Positions 54,551 through 62,832 of a stretch of 64,000 nt of DNA are shown in pieces. Where the stretch lies: assembly GCF_008180195.1 (NCBI RefSeq), contig NZ_VTAV01000002.1:62001-126000 (forward strand), in the 5' to 3' direction. The position numbers and the translations under genes were made by a program. The notes beneath the pieces were generated by a model. It worked only from the letters and a program-made list of their open reading frames with translations, had not been told where the DNA came from and made no database searches. This DNA is from Sphingobacterium phlebotomi (GTDB lineage Bacteria; Bacteroidota; Bacteroidia; Sphingobacteriales; Sphingobacteriaceae). Position 1 is the stretch's first letter. Every line of letters starts with the position of its first letter.

Positions 54551-55585
54551 ATGAAAAATTATGTTATTACATATCTCCTGTTATTTACGATAGCTTTATT
54601 TACAGGGTGTAACTCCTCCAATCAATCTAATAAGGAGACTGAAGAAGTACAGGAAGAAACGACAGATACTCCCCCCGTAGCGGAAACAGAAGAATATACA
54701 TCGGAACAAGACGATAGTGTCGATTTTGATATAAATACTATTCCTATTTCCACCGCTGACATCGGTGATTTTCCCTTTTTTACCGCGCCCGAAGGAGCTG
54801 AATATATTAATAGGGCAAAGCCTATTGACTTTGATTTCATCGTGTTCGTTACGCCAAACAAGATTTATGAAGTTGAAGGGAAAACGTTTAGAGCTCATGT
54901 CCATAAAGACAGAAAAAGCGACAGGGAAATCAGTGGTCGCTATCTCATCAGAAGTTTTGAAGATGCCATCACGAAAGCTGGCGGGGTGAAAGTTTTTGAA
55001 GGTAAATTGACAAAAGAACGTCGTGATAAATACGCAGAATTATGTACATATGCGGGTAGCAATGGCAGTATCGATATATGGAATAATCCGATTGCAACAT
55101 ATGTCATCCGTCGCAACGATGGCAATATTTACATCGCCATGGACAAAGGAAAATCAAATACCACGTCTATACAAATTGTTCAAGAAAAAGCGTTCGAACA
55201 AACGATACAAAAAGTTACCGCGGATAAAATTGCCAAAGATCTGAACGAGAAAGGAAAGTCTATTCTTTACATCAACTTCGACGTCGATAAATCCGACATC
55301 AAACCCGATGGAAAAGAAGTTGTAGACCAAATTTTGGAAGCTTTGAAAAAAGAAACTTCATTGCAAATCGCTATCGAAGGGCATACCGATAATACCGGCG
55401 ACGCGGCACACAACAAAAAATTATCCGATGACCGGGCAAAAGCCGTGATGAACGCTTTAGTTTCGGGTGGAATTGATAAATCACGGTTAAGTGCGCAAGG
55501 TTTCGGAGCAGAAAAACCTTTGGTCGCCAATGATTCTGAAGAAAATAAAGCGAAGAACCGCCGGGTGGAACTGGTGAAGAAATAA
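54551..55585 (+). CDS. OmpA-family peptidoglycan-associated lipoprotein
   Basis: This 344-residue lipoprotein has a lipobox (FTGC) and a low-complexity Ser/Asn/Glu/Thr linker (about 20-60). A middle domain of unknown type spans about 65-215. The C-terminal OmpA domain (about 230-344) carries LYINFDVDKSDIKPDGKEVVDQI and AIEGHTDNTGDAAHNKKLSDDRAKAVMNAL. The conserved Asp and Arg that bind diaminopimelate lie in HTDNTG and KAKNRRVEL. It links the outer membrane to the peptidoglycan; the middle domain is unassigned. Confidence 0.93.
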   Translation: MKNYVITYLLLFTIALFTGCNSSNQSNKETEEVQEETTDTPPVAETEEYTSEQDDSVDFDINTIPISTADIGDFPFFTAPEGAEYINRAKPIDFDFIVFVTPNKIYEVEGKTFRAHVHKDRKSDREISGRYLIRSFEDAITKAGGVKVFEGKLTKERRDKYAELCTYAGSNGSIDIWNNPIATYVIRRNDGNIYIAMDKGKSNTTSIQIVQEKAFEQTIQKVTADKIAKDLNEKGKSILYINFDVDKSDIKPDGKEVVDQILEALKKETSLQIAIEGHTDNTGDAAHNKKLSDDRAKAVMNALVSGGIDKSRLSAQGFGAEKPLVANDSEENKAKNRRVELVKK

Positions 55586-55658
55586 CAATAAAATTTGATG
55601 TTTAAAAAGATAATTGATAATTTGCTCACGATTAAGGTGTTCATTATAGAATTTACAT

Positions 55659-56045
55659 ATGAATACACAAATAACATCCGGCGTAAAAGTATCTGTAGAT
55701 GTCATCTATCAACCCGAATATTCCAATCCGGCGAAGATGCATTTTATGTTTTCCTATCAAATTACAATAGAGAATCTAAGCGATGTTACCATACAACTTG
55801 TCAATAGGCATTGGGATATTTTTGATTCTATCGGCGAATTTAAACAAGTCGAAGGGGAAGGTGTGGTAGGAGAGCAACCTATCTTAGCACCTGGGGCCCT
55901 ATATCAGTATGTTTCGGGATGCAACTTAAAAAGTGAGATAGGATACATGGAAGGGTATTATGAAATGATTAAAGAAGTAGACGGCGGCCTATTTCATGTG
56001 GAAATTCCCCGATTTAATTTGATAGCATCATTTAAATTAAACTAA
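55659..56045 (+). CDS. apaG: ApaG family protein
   Basis: This is a 128-residue single-domain immunoglobulin-like protein. TSGVKVSVDVIYQPEYS, FSYQITIENLSDVTIQLVNRHWDIFDS and GEGVVGEQPILAPGALYQYVSGCNLKSEIGYMEGYYEM are the hallmarks of ApaG. The older label of Co2+/Mg2+ efflux protein rests on a mutant phenotype; the molecular role is not settled. It follows the OmpA gene by 73 bp. Confidence 0.95.
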   Translation: MNTQITSGVKVSVDVIYQPEYSNPAKMHFMFSYQITIENLSDVTIQLVNRHWDIFDSIGEFKQVEGEGVVGEQPILAPGALYQYVSGCNLKSEIGYMEGYYEMIKEVDGGLFHVEIPRFNLIASFKLN

Positions 56046-56209
56046 GCAGATGAAACAAGGGGATGAAAATGTTAAAAAAATGACTATATTAGCAAACGAT
56101 TTAAGAAAATATAGCGTCGTTTTGGGGTATGAAAGAGGAAAAAATGTATATCGATGATTTAACTTTAAAGAAAAACGAGTAAAATTACTCGTATAAACCC
56201 TTATATACT

Positions 56210-56245
56210 AAGCTGGTATCTATTTGGATGCCAGCTTATTTTTTT
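56210..56245 (+). terminator. Rho-independent terminator after apaG
   Basis: AAGCTGGTATC pairs with GATGCCAGCTT (11 bp, one G-T pair, 6-nt loop), followed by A and a run of seven T. It is the only strong terminator between apaG and the ABC-F gene, 165 bp after the apaG stop. Confidence 0.9.
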
Positions 56246-56264
56246 GCTAAAAAAAGTCAAAAAT

Positions 56265-56420
56265 GACCACGGTCTTTTAATAAAAGCAAAGTTTATTTTT
56301 GTCAAGTGCCCGCGGTCATTTGTCCAAAACAAACTTTGAGTTGTAAAAAACAAGCTTTCATTTCAAAAAATAACTGCGGTCATTTCAAAATTCGCCATTT
56401 TCACGTTCAAACTTCGCATT
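56265..56420. repeat. Degenerate short repeats
   Basis: A core (A/G)CGGTC(A/T)TTT recurs on the plus strand at about 56269, 56312 and 56376. A second element like CAAACTTT-n-ATTT recurs at about 56287, 56330, 56351 and 56408. Copies are imperfect and unevenly spaced (43 and 64 bp for the first core). No coding frame explains them. They may be binding sites, a decayed mobile element or a structured leader. Confidence 0.45.
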
Positions 56421-56638
56421 TTTAATTTACTTCGATTAACTATTTTTCTTTCAGATAGATATTAATACATGTTAAAGAAATTTTAATCTACAAAATAGTT
56501 CCTGTAGACAAGCGATTTTCCCTTTGCATCGTCCACCAGTTGTCGGACAGTTTTCGAACAACATTAATTTTGGAAGAGTTATAGAAAGTGTTTTTTATGT
56601 GAGCCCTCGTTACAAAAGGAAAAAGAAAATTATTTCCG

Positions 56639-56646
56639 TATTTTTG
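56639..56646 (+). promoter_or_regulatory. -7 promoter element of the ABC-F gene
   Basis: TATTTTTG matches TAnnTTTG and lies 82 bp before the GTG start, implying a leader of about 75 nt. No TTG box with normal spacing is seen. Confidence 0.45.
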
Positions 56647-56728
56647 TGCTTGGAAATTTATATCCGGTTAGGTAGTATCATATGGGTTTAGATACTTAAA
56701 TATTTAATTATCAAAATATTATATAAGA

Positions 56729-58594
56729 GTGAGCATTCTAGCAACAGAACAAGTTAGCCATTCGTTTCATGACAGATGGTTGTTTACCAATCTACATTTC
56801 GCTTTGCAAAAAGGAGACAGGGTAGCTTTGGTTGGGATAAATGGAACGGGTAAGTCTACTTTGCTAAAAATTCTTGCTGGACAAATTGTCCCAATAGAAG
56901 GAAAAGTTGTCAAAGAACGAGGTATTAAAATCGGCTTTTTATCCCAAGAGCCAAGTTTCAGCGGAATGGAAACTGTAAATGATTTTATTTATAGTTCAGA
57001 CAACGAACAGCAACAATTAATAAAAGCTTATGAAAACTTATTGAATAACGATAAAATAGATCAACAAGTGTTAGCAGAGCTTACAGACAAATTATCTGCG
57101 ATGGAAGCTTGGGAATATGAGCATAACATAAAAACAATTTTAAACCGACTACAGATTTCGGATTTCAATCAAACAATAAATAGTTTATCGGGAGGGCAGA
57201 AGAAACGTCTATCTTTGGCAAAATTGTTAATTGATGAGCCCGACGTTTATATTCTGGACGAACCGACCAACCATCTGGACGTAGAAACAATAGAATGGTT
57301 AGAAAAGTTACTGACAACAGGAAATAAAACTGTTCTTTTAGTTACACACGATCGATATTTTTTAGATAACGTCTGTACAGAAATACGAGAGCTAGATAGA
57401 GGAAATCTATACACTTATAAAGGCAACTATACATACTTCCTAGAAAGGAAAGCGGAGCGCGAGGCTATAGATGCAGTAGCAATAGAAAGGGCGCAGAACT
57501 TACTGAGACGCGAATTGGAATGGATGCGTCGTCAACCTCAGGCACGAGGTACTAAATCAAAAGCCCGTATTGATGCTTTCTATGATTTGGAAGAAAAATC
57601 GAAATCTGGTCAAAAAAAAGAAAATGTACAACTTTCTGTAAAAATGAGCAGACAAGGTTCCAAAATATTGGAACTGGAAAATATTTCAAAATCTTTTTCT
57701 GGAAAATCCGTTATTGATGGTTTTACATATACCTTTAAAAAAGGGGATAGAATTGGATTGGCAGGGAAAAACGGGAGCGGAAAATCCACCTTTCTCAATC
57801 TGATAACACAAGCCATCAAACCGGATCATGGAAATATCATCAGAGGGGAAACCACCAAATTTGGATATTACAAACAGGGTGGGCTTACATTTAACGAAGA
57901 CGATCGGGTAATAAACATTGTTAAAAATGTAGCGGAATATATTGAAATGGCAAACGGCGATATCATTACAGCTTCGCAACTATTGACACTTTTTCTGTTC
58001 CCACCAGAAAAACAACACAATTTAGTAAGTCGGTTAAGTGGAGGAGAAAAGAAACGTTTGCAGCTAATGCGTGTATTAATGTCCAATCCAAACTTCTTGA
58101 TACTCGATGAACCTTCAAACGATTTAGACATTGATACGTTAAATGTTTTAGAAGAATTTTTAGAAAACTATACTGGTGTTTTGGTTTTGGTTTCCCACGA
58201 TCGTTATCTTATAGATAAATTAACGGAACAACTTTTTATTTTCGAAGATAAAGGAAATCTCAAAATATATAATGGAAATTACGCTGATTACAAACTGGAA
58301 CAAGACCAACTTGCACGAGAGAAAAAAGATAGCGTAAAAAATGTACAGCCAAAGAAAACATTATCTACTCCAAAATCGGAAAAGAAAAAACGCTCCTATA
58401 AAGAGCAACTTGAATATGAGTCTTTGGAAAACGAGATAACCGAAATAGAAAATATAATTACACAAAAAACTGAAATGTTAAACACCATTTCAGATCATCA
58501 GGAGCTAGCGGCTATAGCGCTGGATATCGAAAAATTACAAAAGGAAATCGATGATAAATCGGAGCGTTGGTTAGAATTAGCAGAATATATATAA
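56729..58594 (+). CDS. ABC-F family ATP-binding protein (Uup/EttA type)
   Basis: This 621-residue cytosolic protein has two ABC ATPase domains and no membrane part; the family acts on ribosomes. The start is GTG (MSILATEQVSHSFHDRWLF). Domain 1 has Walker A GINGTGKST, signature LSGGQKKRLSLAKLL and Walker B YILDEPTNHLD. Domain 2 has GKNGSGKST, LSGGEKKRLQLMRVL and LILDEPSNDLD. The linker (about 245-320) and the C-terminal coiled coil (about 545-621) match Uup-like members. It may help stalled ribosomes or protect DNA as Uup does; antibiotic resistance is possible but not indicated. Confidence 0.95.
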   Translation: MSILATEQVSHSFHDRWLFTNLHFALQKGDRVALVGINGTGKSTLLKILAGQIVPIEGKVVKERGIKIGFLSQEPSFSGMETVNDFIYSSDNEQQQLIKAYENLLNNDKIDQQVLAELTDKLSAMEAWEYEHNIKTILNRLQISDFNQTINSLSGGQKKRLSLAKLLIDEPDVYILDEPTNHLDVETIEWLEKLLTTGNKTVLLVTHDRYFLDNVCTEIRELDRGNLYTYKGNYTYFLERKAEREAIDAVAIERAQNLLRRELEWMRRQPQARGTKSKARIDAFYDLEEKSKSGQKKENVQLSVKMSRQGSKILELENISKSFSGKSVIDGFTYTFKKGDRIGLAGKNGSGKSTFLNLITQAIKPDHGNIIRGETTKFGYYKQGGLTFNEDDRVINIVKNVAEYIEMANGDIITASQLLTLFLFPPEKQHNLVSRLSGGEKKRLQLMRVLMSNPNFLILDEPSNDLDIDTLNVLEEFLENYTGVLVLVSHDRYLIDKLTEQLFIFEDKGNLKIYNGNYADYKLEQDQLAREKKDSVKNVQPKKTLSTPKSEKKKRSYKEQLEYESLENEITEIENIITQKTEMLNTISDHQELAAIALDIEKLQKEIDDKSERWLELAEYI

Positions 58595-58596
58595 TT

Positions 58597-58612
58597 CGTT
58601 TCACGTGAAACG
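58597..58612. promoter_or_regulatory. parS-like centromere site 1
   Basis: The 16 bp CGTTTCACGTGAAACG are a perfect palindrome. The inner 14 bp are identical to the bacterial parS core GTTTCACGTGAAAC bound by ParB; only the two outermost bases differ from TGTTTCACGTGAAACA. It begins 2 bp after the ABC-F stop, between that gene and mnmG, a gene often found close to the replication origin. Confidence 0.85.
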
Positions 58613-58627
58613 CGACTACATTATTTA

Positions 58628-58643
58628 AATTTCACGTGGAACA
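58628..58643. promoter_or_regulatory. parS-like site 2 (imperfect)
   Basis: This second copy is centred 31 bp from the first and matches the 16-bp parS consensus at 13 positions, including the central CACGTG and the TTT arm. It lies 17 bp before the mnmG ATG. It could be a weaker ParB site that helps nucleation, or a decayed copy. Confidence 0.55.
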
Positions 58644-58660
58644 TTAGCGAATAAATTAAG

Positions 58661-60520
58661 ATGTTTAATAAATATAATGTTATAGTAGTGGGTGCGGGTC
58701 ACGCAGGATGTGAAGCAGCAGCGGCGGCGGCCAATCTTGGTTCATCGGTTTTACTGATCACAATGAACATGGGTGTCATTGCACAGATGAGCTGCAATCC
58801 CGCTATCGGAGGTGTGGCGAAAGGCCAAATCGTAAGAGAGATTGACGCCATGGGCGGATATACTGGTATTATCGCTGATAAATCTACGTTGCAATTTAGA
58901 ATGCTGAATCGTTCGAAAGGTCCCGCTATGTGGAGTCCCCGTTCTCAAAATGACAGAATGCGCTTCGCAGAGGAATGGAGACTTACGCTCGAATCATTGC
59001 CAAATGTAGATATGTGGCAAGATACAGTAAAAGAAATAATCGTTGAAAATGGGCGTGCCGCGGGTGTGGTTACATCACTTGGTATCCGTATTGGAGCAGA
59101 TGCCGTCATTTTAACAAATGGTACATTCTTAAATGGGGTTATACACATTGGTGAAAAAAAAATAGGGGGGGGGCGTACAGGAGAAAAAGCAGCAACCGGA
59201 CTCACTGAACAATTAGTTAGTTTAGGTTTCGAATCTGGCAGAATGAAAACCGGAACCCCGCCTCGAGTCGATGGACGATCGCTAAACTACACTTTAATGG
59301 AAGAACAGTGGGGCGACGAAAAAAGAGGAAGATTTTCCTACACCAATGTCAATATTCCAACCGAACAGCGTTGTTGTTGGATTACCTACACAAATGATAA
59401 AGTACACGAAGTCCTGAAAACAGGATTCGAAAAATCACCCATGTTTACTGGACGGATCAAAGGATTAGGTCCGCGATACTGTCCATCTATTGAAGATAAG
59501 ATAAATCGATTTGCAGAACGGGATAGACATCAGATTTTTGTAGAACCAGAAGGTTTTAAAACAGTAGAAATATATGTGAATGGTTTTTCAACATCGCTCC
59601 CGGAAGATGTACAGTTAAAAGCGCTACGTTTAATACCCGGATTCGAAAATGCAAAAATGTACAGACCAGGGTATGCAATAGAGTATGATTATTTTCCTCC
59701 TATGCAATTGGATCTTACCTTGGAAACGCTAAAAGTTAAGCATCTATTCTTCGCCGGCCAAATTAATGGAACTACGGGTTATGAAGAAGCAGCAGCACAA
59801 GGATTTGTTGCCGGCGTCAACGCCCACCAGCGAATTAACGATTTACACGAATTGATACTGAAACGCTCCGAGTCCTATATTGGTGTACTCATTGATGACT
59901 TAGTAACCAAAGGCACCGAAGAACCTTATCGTATGTTCACCTCCAGAGCGGAACACAGACTTCTTCTTCGTCAAGATAACGCTGATATTCGTCTTACCCC
60001 CATCGCGCACAAATTAGGTTTGGTAGACGACGAACGTTTAGAAAAAGTGAATAAAAAAATAGTAGATTCGGATTACTTAGTAGATTACATGAAACAAAAT
60101 AGCGTGTCGCCTGATGAGATGAATCCTATTTTGGAAGAAGTTGCCTCCAGTACACTTAATCAAAAAACTAGAATGTTCAGTCTACTGAGTAGACCACAAA
60201 TCAATATTGCACATATTGCAAAAGCAAACCCAGAATTTAGTAACTTGCTAAATCAATACGATGAAGAAACCCTTGAACAAACAGAAATAAAAGTGAAGTA
60301 TGATAGCTATTTTGCAAAAGAAATGGAAATAGTAAATAAAATGAAAAAGATGGAAGATAAAGAAATCAATCCTAATTTCAATTACAATTCACTTACATCT
60401 CTTTCTATTGAAGCACGTGAAAAACTGTTAAAAGTAAAACCACGAACTTTAGGCCAAGCTTCTCGAATTTCAGGTGTCTCACCATCCGATATCAGTGTTT
60501 TAATGGTACATATGAGTTAA
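58661..60520 (+). CDS. mnmG: tRNA uridine-5-carboxymethylaminomethyl(34) synthesis enzyme MnmG
   Basis: This 619-residue FAD protein acts with MnmE to modify the wobble uridine of several tRNAs. The FAD-binding motif [19 protein letters not shown] is at the N-terminus. [29 protein letters not shown], the substrate-binding [15 protein letters not shown] and [18 protein letters not shown] are diagnostic, and the C-terminal helical domain is intact to LMVHMS. Formerly gidA. Its position next to a parS-like pair fits an origin-proximal place. Confidence 0.98.
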   Translation: MFNKYNVIVVGAGHAGCEAAAAAANLGSSVLLITMNMGVIAQMSCNPAIGGVAKGQIVREIDAMGGYTGIIADKSTLQFRMLNRSKGPAMWSPRSQNDRMRFAEEWRLTLESLPNVDMWQDTVKEIIVENGRAAGVVTSLGIRIGADAVILTNGTFLNGVIHIGEKKIGGGRTGEKAATGLTEQLVSLGFESGRMKTGTPPRVDGRSLNYTLMEEQWGDEKRGRFSYTNVNIPTEQRCCWITYTNDKVHEVLKTGFEKSPMFTGRIKGLGPRYCPSIEDKINRFAERDRHQIFVEPEGFKTVEIYVNGFSTSLPEDVQLKALRLIPGFENAKMYRPGYAIEYDYFPPMQLDLTLETLKVKHLFFAGQINGTTGYEEAAAQGFVAGVNAHQRINDLHELILKRSESYIGVLIDDLVTKGTEEPYRMFTSRAEHRLLLRQDNADIRLTPIAHKLGLVDDERLEKVNKKIVDSDYLVDYMKQNSVSPDEMNPILEEVASSTLNQKTRMFSLLSRPQINIAHIAKANPEFSNLLNQYDEETLEQTEIKVKYDSYFAKEMEIVNKMKKMEDKEINPNFNYNSLTSLSIEAREKLLKVKPRTLGQASRISGVSPSDISVLMVHMS

Positions 60521-60597
60521 TACATTATAAATCAGCGTATTAAATATATTTTATATAAAAGTAAAATAAAGCGATATAAGAGATTATTTTTAATTTT

Positions 60598-62274
60598 ATG
60601 AGTAAGACGTCCAAAACAAATAAAAGTTCGCCAAACAGCCTTAAAATAATAAAATTGCAAAATTTTGCTATCTACAGCTTTATGCTACTAATGCTCCTTA
60701 GTTTAACTAGATGTGCAAACATGCAACGTCCAACAGGAGGACCAAAAGACTCTATACCACCAAATTTATTGGAAGTATCGATTCCTAACTTCAGTACCAA
60801 TTTCACAGAAAAAAGAATTATGCTCCGATTTGATGAGTTTATTAAATTAAACAATCAATATAAAGAATTTAGTATCAGCCCCGACGTTGAAGATATTGTA
60901 GACTATCGCGTACGAAAAAAAGACCTTATTATTACCTTGCCTGATTCGCTGGAAGAAAACACAACCTATACAATCAATTTTGGAAAAGGGTTAGTAGATT
61001 ACAATGAAAGCAACCCTTTTATAGATTACAATTATGTATTTGCGACGGGGGATGAATTGGACTCTCTTTCTATTACTGGTTCCGTCATTAACGGCTTTAC
61101 GAGAGAATTTGATCAAAAGAAAGATGAAAATATAAAAATTCTTCTTATTCCAACAGCGCAAGATTCTATATTTGGAAAAAGAAAAGCAAACATATTCACG
61201 AACGTCGATACATCTGGCAATTTTAAATTCAATAACCTTAGAGAAGACACTTACCGAATTTATGCATTAAAAGAGCAAAACAATGATCGTATTTTTAACG
61301 GAAATGACGAATGGATTGGCTTCCTGGGAGATAGCATATATTTAGATAGAGATATAAAGGACATAAAACTTGAAATAACAAAAGCCTATCCAAAAGATTT
61401 CCGTACGTTAGAAAAGAAATTTGAACCAACTGGTCATATCTTATTAACCTTCACTAAGCCGCTCGAACAGCCAAAAACAAAAATTCTTTTTCCTGTAGAA
61501 TTAGATGAAAACAAAATAGAAAAATACAGTCTCAATTATGACTCGGCCAAAATCTATATACCAAAAATTGAACTCGATTCGATAAAAATTGAATTAAGTG
61601 ATGGAAGTGAAATAATGGATACTATTCTTATCAGAACAAACAAGAATGCAAAATTCGATAGAGAAGTCAAACCTATAGTAAGTATTACGAACAAAGTAGA
61701 TCGTGTTCGCCATATCACGCTCACGAGTGCTAGCCCCCTGGGAAATGTCGATAAGTCAAAAATCCTTATTCATGAAGATTCCGTATCGAGAAGGAACTTT
61801 CAGTTACAACAAGATTCCGTAAATAAAAATCTATATCATATACGCTACAATTGGCGTCCTAAAAGAGATTATGAGCTCGTTATCCAAGAAGGAGCCATGC
61901 GCACGCCATTTGATGACATCAATCTTGAATCCAAAACAAGATTTACATTAGATGAATCGGATAACTATGGTAATATAAATTTCACCGTAAACGGACTGGA
62001 TTCTACAATGAATTACATAGTAGAACTCATTGACGAGTCGAAAGAAAAAGTCTTCGATAAAAGACCCCTTCGTGCGTCAAATCCTAAAATAAATTATATA
62101 AATTATCCGGGAGGTAAGTATTCGTTACGAATTATCTATGACAGAAACAATAACGGCAGATGGGATCCGGCAGACGTTTATGCAAAAAAACAAGCCGAAA
62201 ATATCTGGTATCTAGGCAAAACATTTACTATTCGAGCAAACTGGGATCAGAACGAAACAATTAATTTAAAATAA
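60598..62274 (+). CDS. Ig-like domain lipoprotein (PTGGPKD type)
   Basis: This 558-residue lipoprotein has a long N-terminus (about 40 residues) before the lipobox (LTRC at Cys39), then ANMQRPTGGPKDSIPPNLLEVSIPNFSTNF, the highly conserved start of a Bacteroidota family annotated as Ig-like (Big_5) domain protein. A beta-sandwich with FDEFIKLNN and TYTINFGKGLVDYNESNPF follows. The C-terminal part has IIYDRNNNGRWDPADV, a calcium-site-like loop. Function unknown; the family is near-universal in the phylum, which points to an envelope role. Confidence 0.9.
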   Translation: MSKTSKTNKSSPNSLKIIKLQNFAIYSFMLLMLLSLTRCANMQRPTGGPKDSIPPNLLEVSIPNFSTNFTEKRIMLRFDEFIKLNNQYKEFSISPDVEDIVDYRVRKKDLIITLPDSLEENTTYTINFGKGLVDYNESNPFIDYNYVFATGDELDSLSITGSVINGFTREFDQKKDENIKILLIPTAQDSIFGKRKANIFTNVDTSGNFKFNNLREDTYRIYALKEQNNDRIFNGNDEWIGFLGDSIYLDRDIKDIKLEITKAYPKDFRTLEKKFEPTGHILLTFTKPLEQPKTKILFPVELDENKIEKYSLNYDSAKIYIPKIELDSIKIELSDGSEIMDTILIRTNKNAKFDREVKPIVSITNKVDRVRHITLTSASPLGNVDKSKILIHEDSVSRRNFQLQQDSVNKNLYHIRYNWRPKRDYELVIQEGAMRTPFDDINLESKTRFTLDESDNYGNINFTVNGLDSTMNYIVELIDESKEKVFDKRPLRASNPKINYINYPGGKYSLRIIYDRNNNGRWDPADVYAKKQAENIWYLGKTFTIRANWDQNETINLK

Positions 62275-62294
62275 GTTTATCGTCTATGAATGTA

Positions 62295-62801
62295 TCAAAA
62301 CCAAGAACTATATAAAACATAGTTATGTGGCAATTGCTTCAACATGGCCAATTGCTCATTTGTCAGCGGTTTTATCTTTTTAGCGGGAACTCCGGCATAT
62401 AAATAACCCGACTCGCAGACCATATCTTCTAAAACAACTGCTCCGGCGGCAATAATCACGTTTGATTCCACAATTGCCCTATCCATTACGATAGCCCCCA
62501 TACCAATAACTACATAATCGTGTACTACACATCCATGCACAATAGCGTTGTGTCCTACATTTACGAAATTGCCTATATCGGTGCCATTTTTCCGATATGT
62601 ACAATGAATAACTACACCGTCTTGAATATTCGTATAATTTCCAATACGGATATAATTCACATCTCCTCTGACCACTGCATTAAACCAAATAGAGCATTGT
62701 TCTCCAATAAACACATCGCCAACTATAGTGGCATTCTCGGCTATAAAAACAGATTCATCAATCTGCGGAAATTTATTTTTTACAGGTAAAATAGTAGGCA
62801 T
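62295..62801 (-). CDS. Gamma-carbonic-anhydrase-like hexapeptide protein
   Basis: This left-handed beta-helix protein (YrdA/PaaY group) has 168 residues from the ATG at 62801. A longer frame to 62930 exists, but its extra 43 residues are unlike the family and would overlap nadB by nearly 100 bp. Hexapeptide repeats begin at FIAENATIVGDVFIGEQCSIWFNAVVRGDV. The zinc histidines lie in VVIHCTYR and VGHNAIVHGCVV. It may be a carbonic anhydrase or an acyltransferase-like scaffold. The 31-bp gap to nadB suggests cotranscription. Confidence 0.93.
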   Translation of the reverse strand: MPTILPVKNKFPQIDESVFIAENATIVGDVFIGEQCSIWFNAVVRGDVNYIRIGNYTNIQDGVVIHCTYRKNGTDIGNFVNVGHNAIVHGCVVHDYVVIGMGAIVMDRAIVESNVIIAAGAVVLEDMVCESGYLYAGVPAKKIKPLTNEQLAMLKQLPHNYVLYSSWF

Positions 62802-62832
62802 TTCTCTTAAAATTGAATATTCTCTCTTCCTA

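Larger units (their letters stand above)
56046..56728 (+). other. Unusual 683-bp intergenic region between apaG and the ABC-F gene
   Basis: No convincing long gene is present. It holds two microORFs (56050-56157, 35 codons; 56129-56182, 17 codons, product MKEEKMYIDDLTLKKNE). After these come a 7-bp hairpin ACGAGTA/TACTCGT (56175-56192), a terminator (56210-56245), a degenerate repeat zone (about 56260-56420), and a promoter-like TATTTTTG at 56639. The microORFs may be chance. Everything from 56246 to 56728 is probably the control region of the ABC-F gene. Confidence 0.6.

Noticed and set aside
55267-55677. Open frame of 136 codons on the minus strand
   Set aside because: It runs opposite the conserved OmpA domain, and its protein is low-complexity without recognisable motifs.
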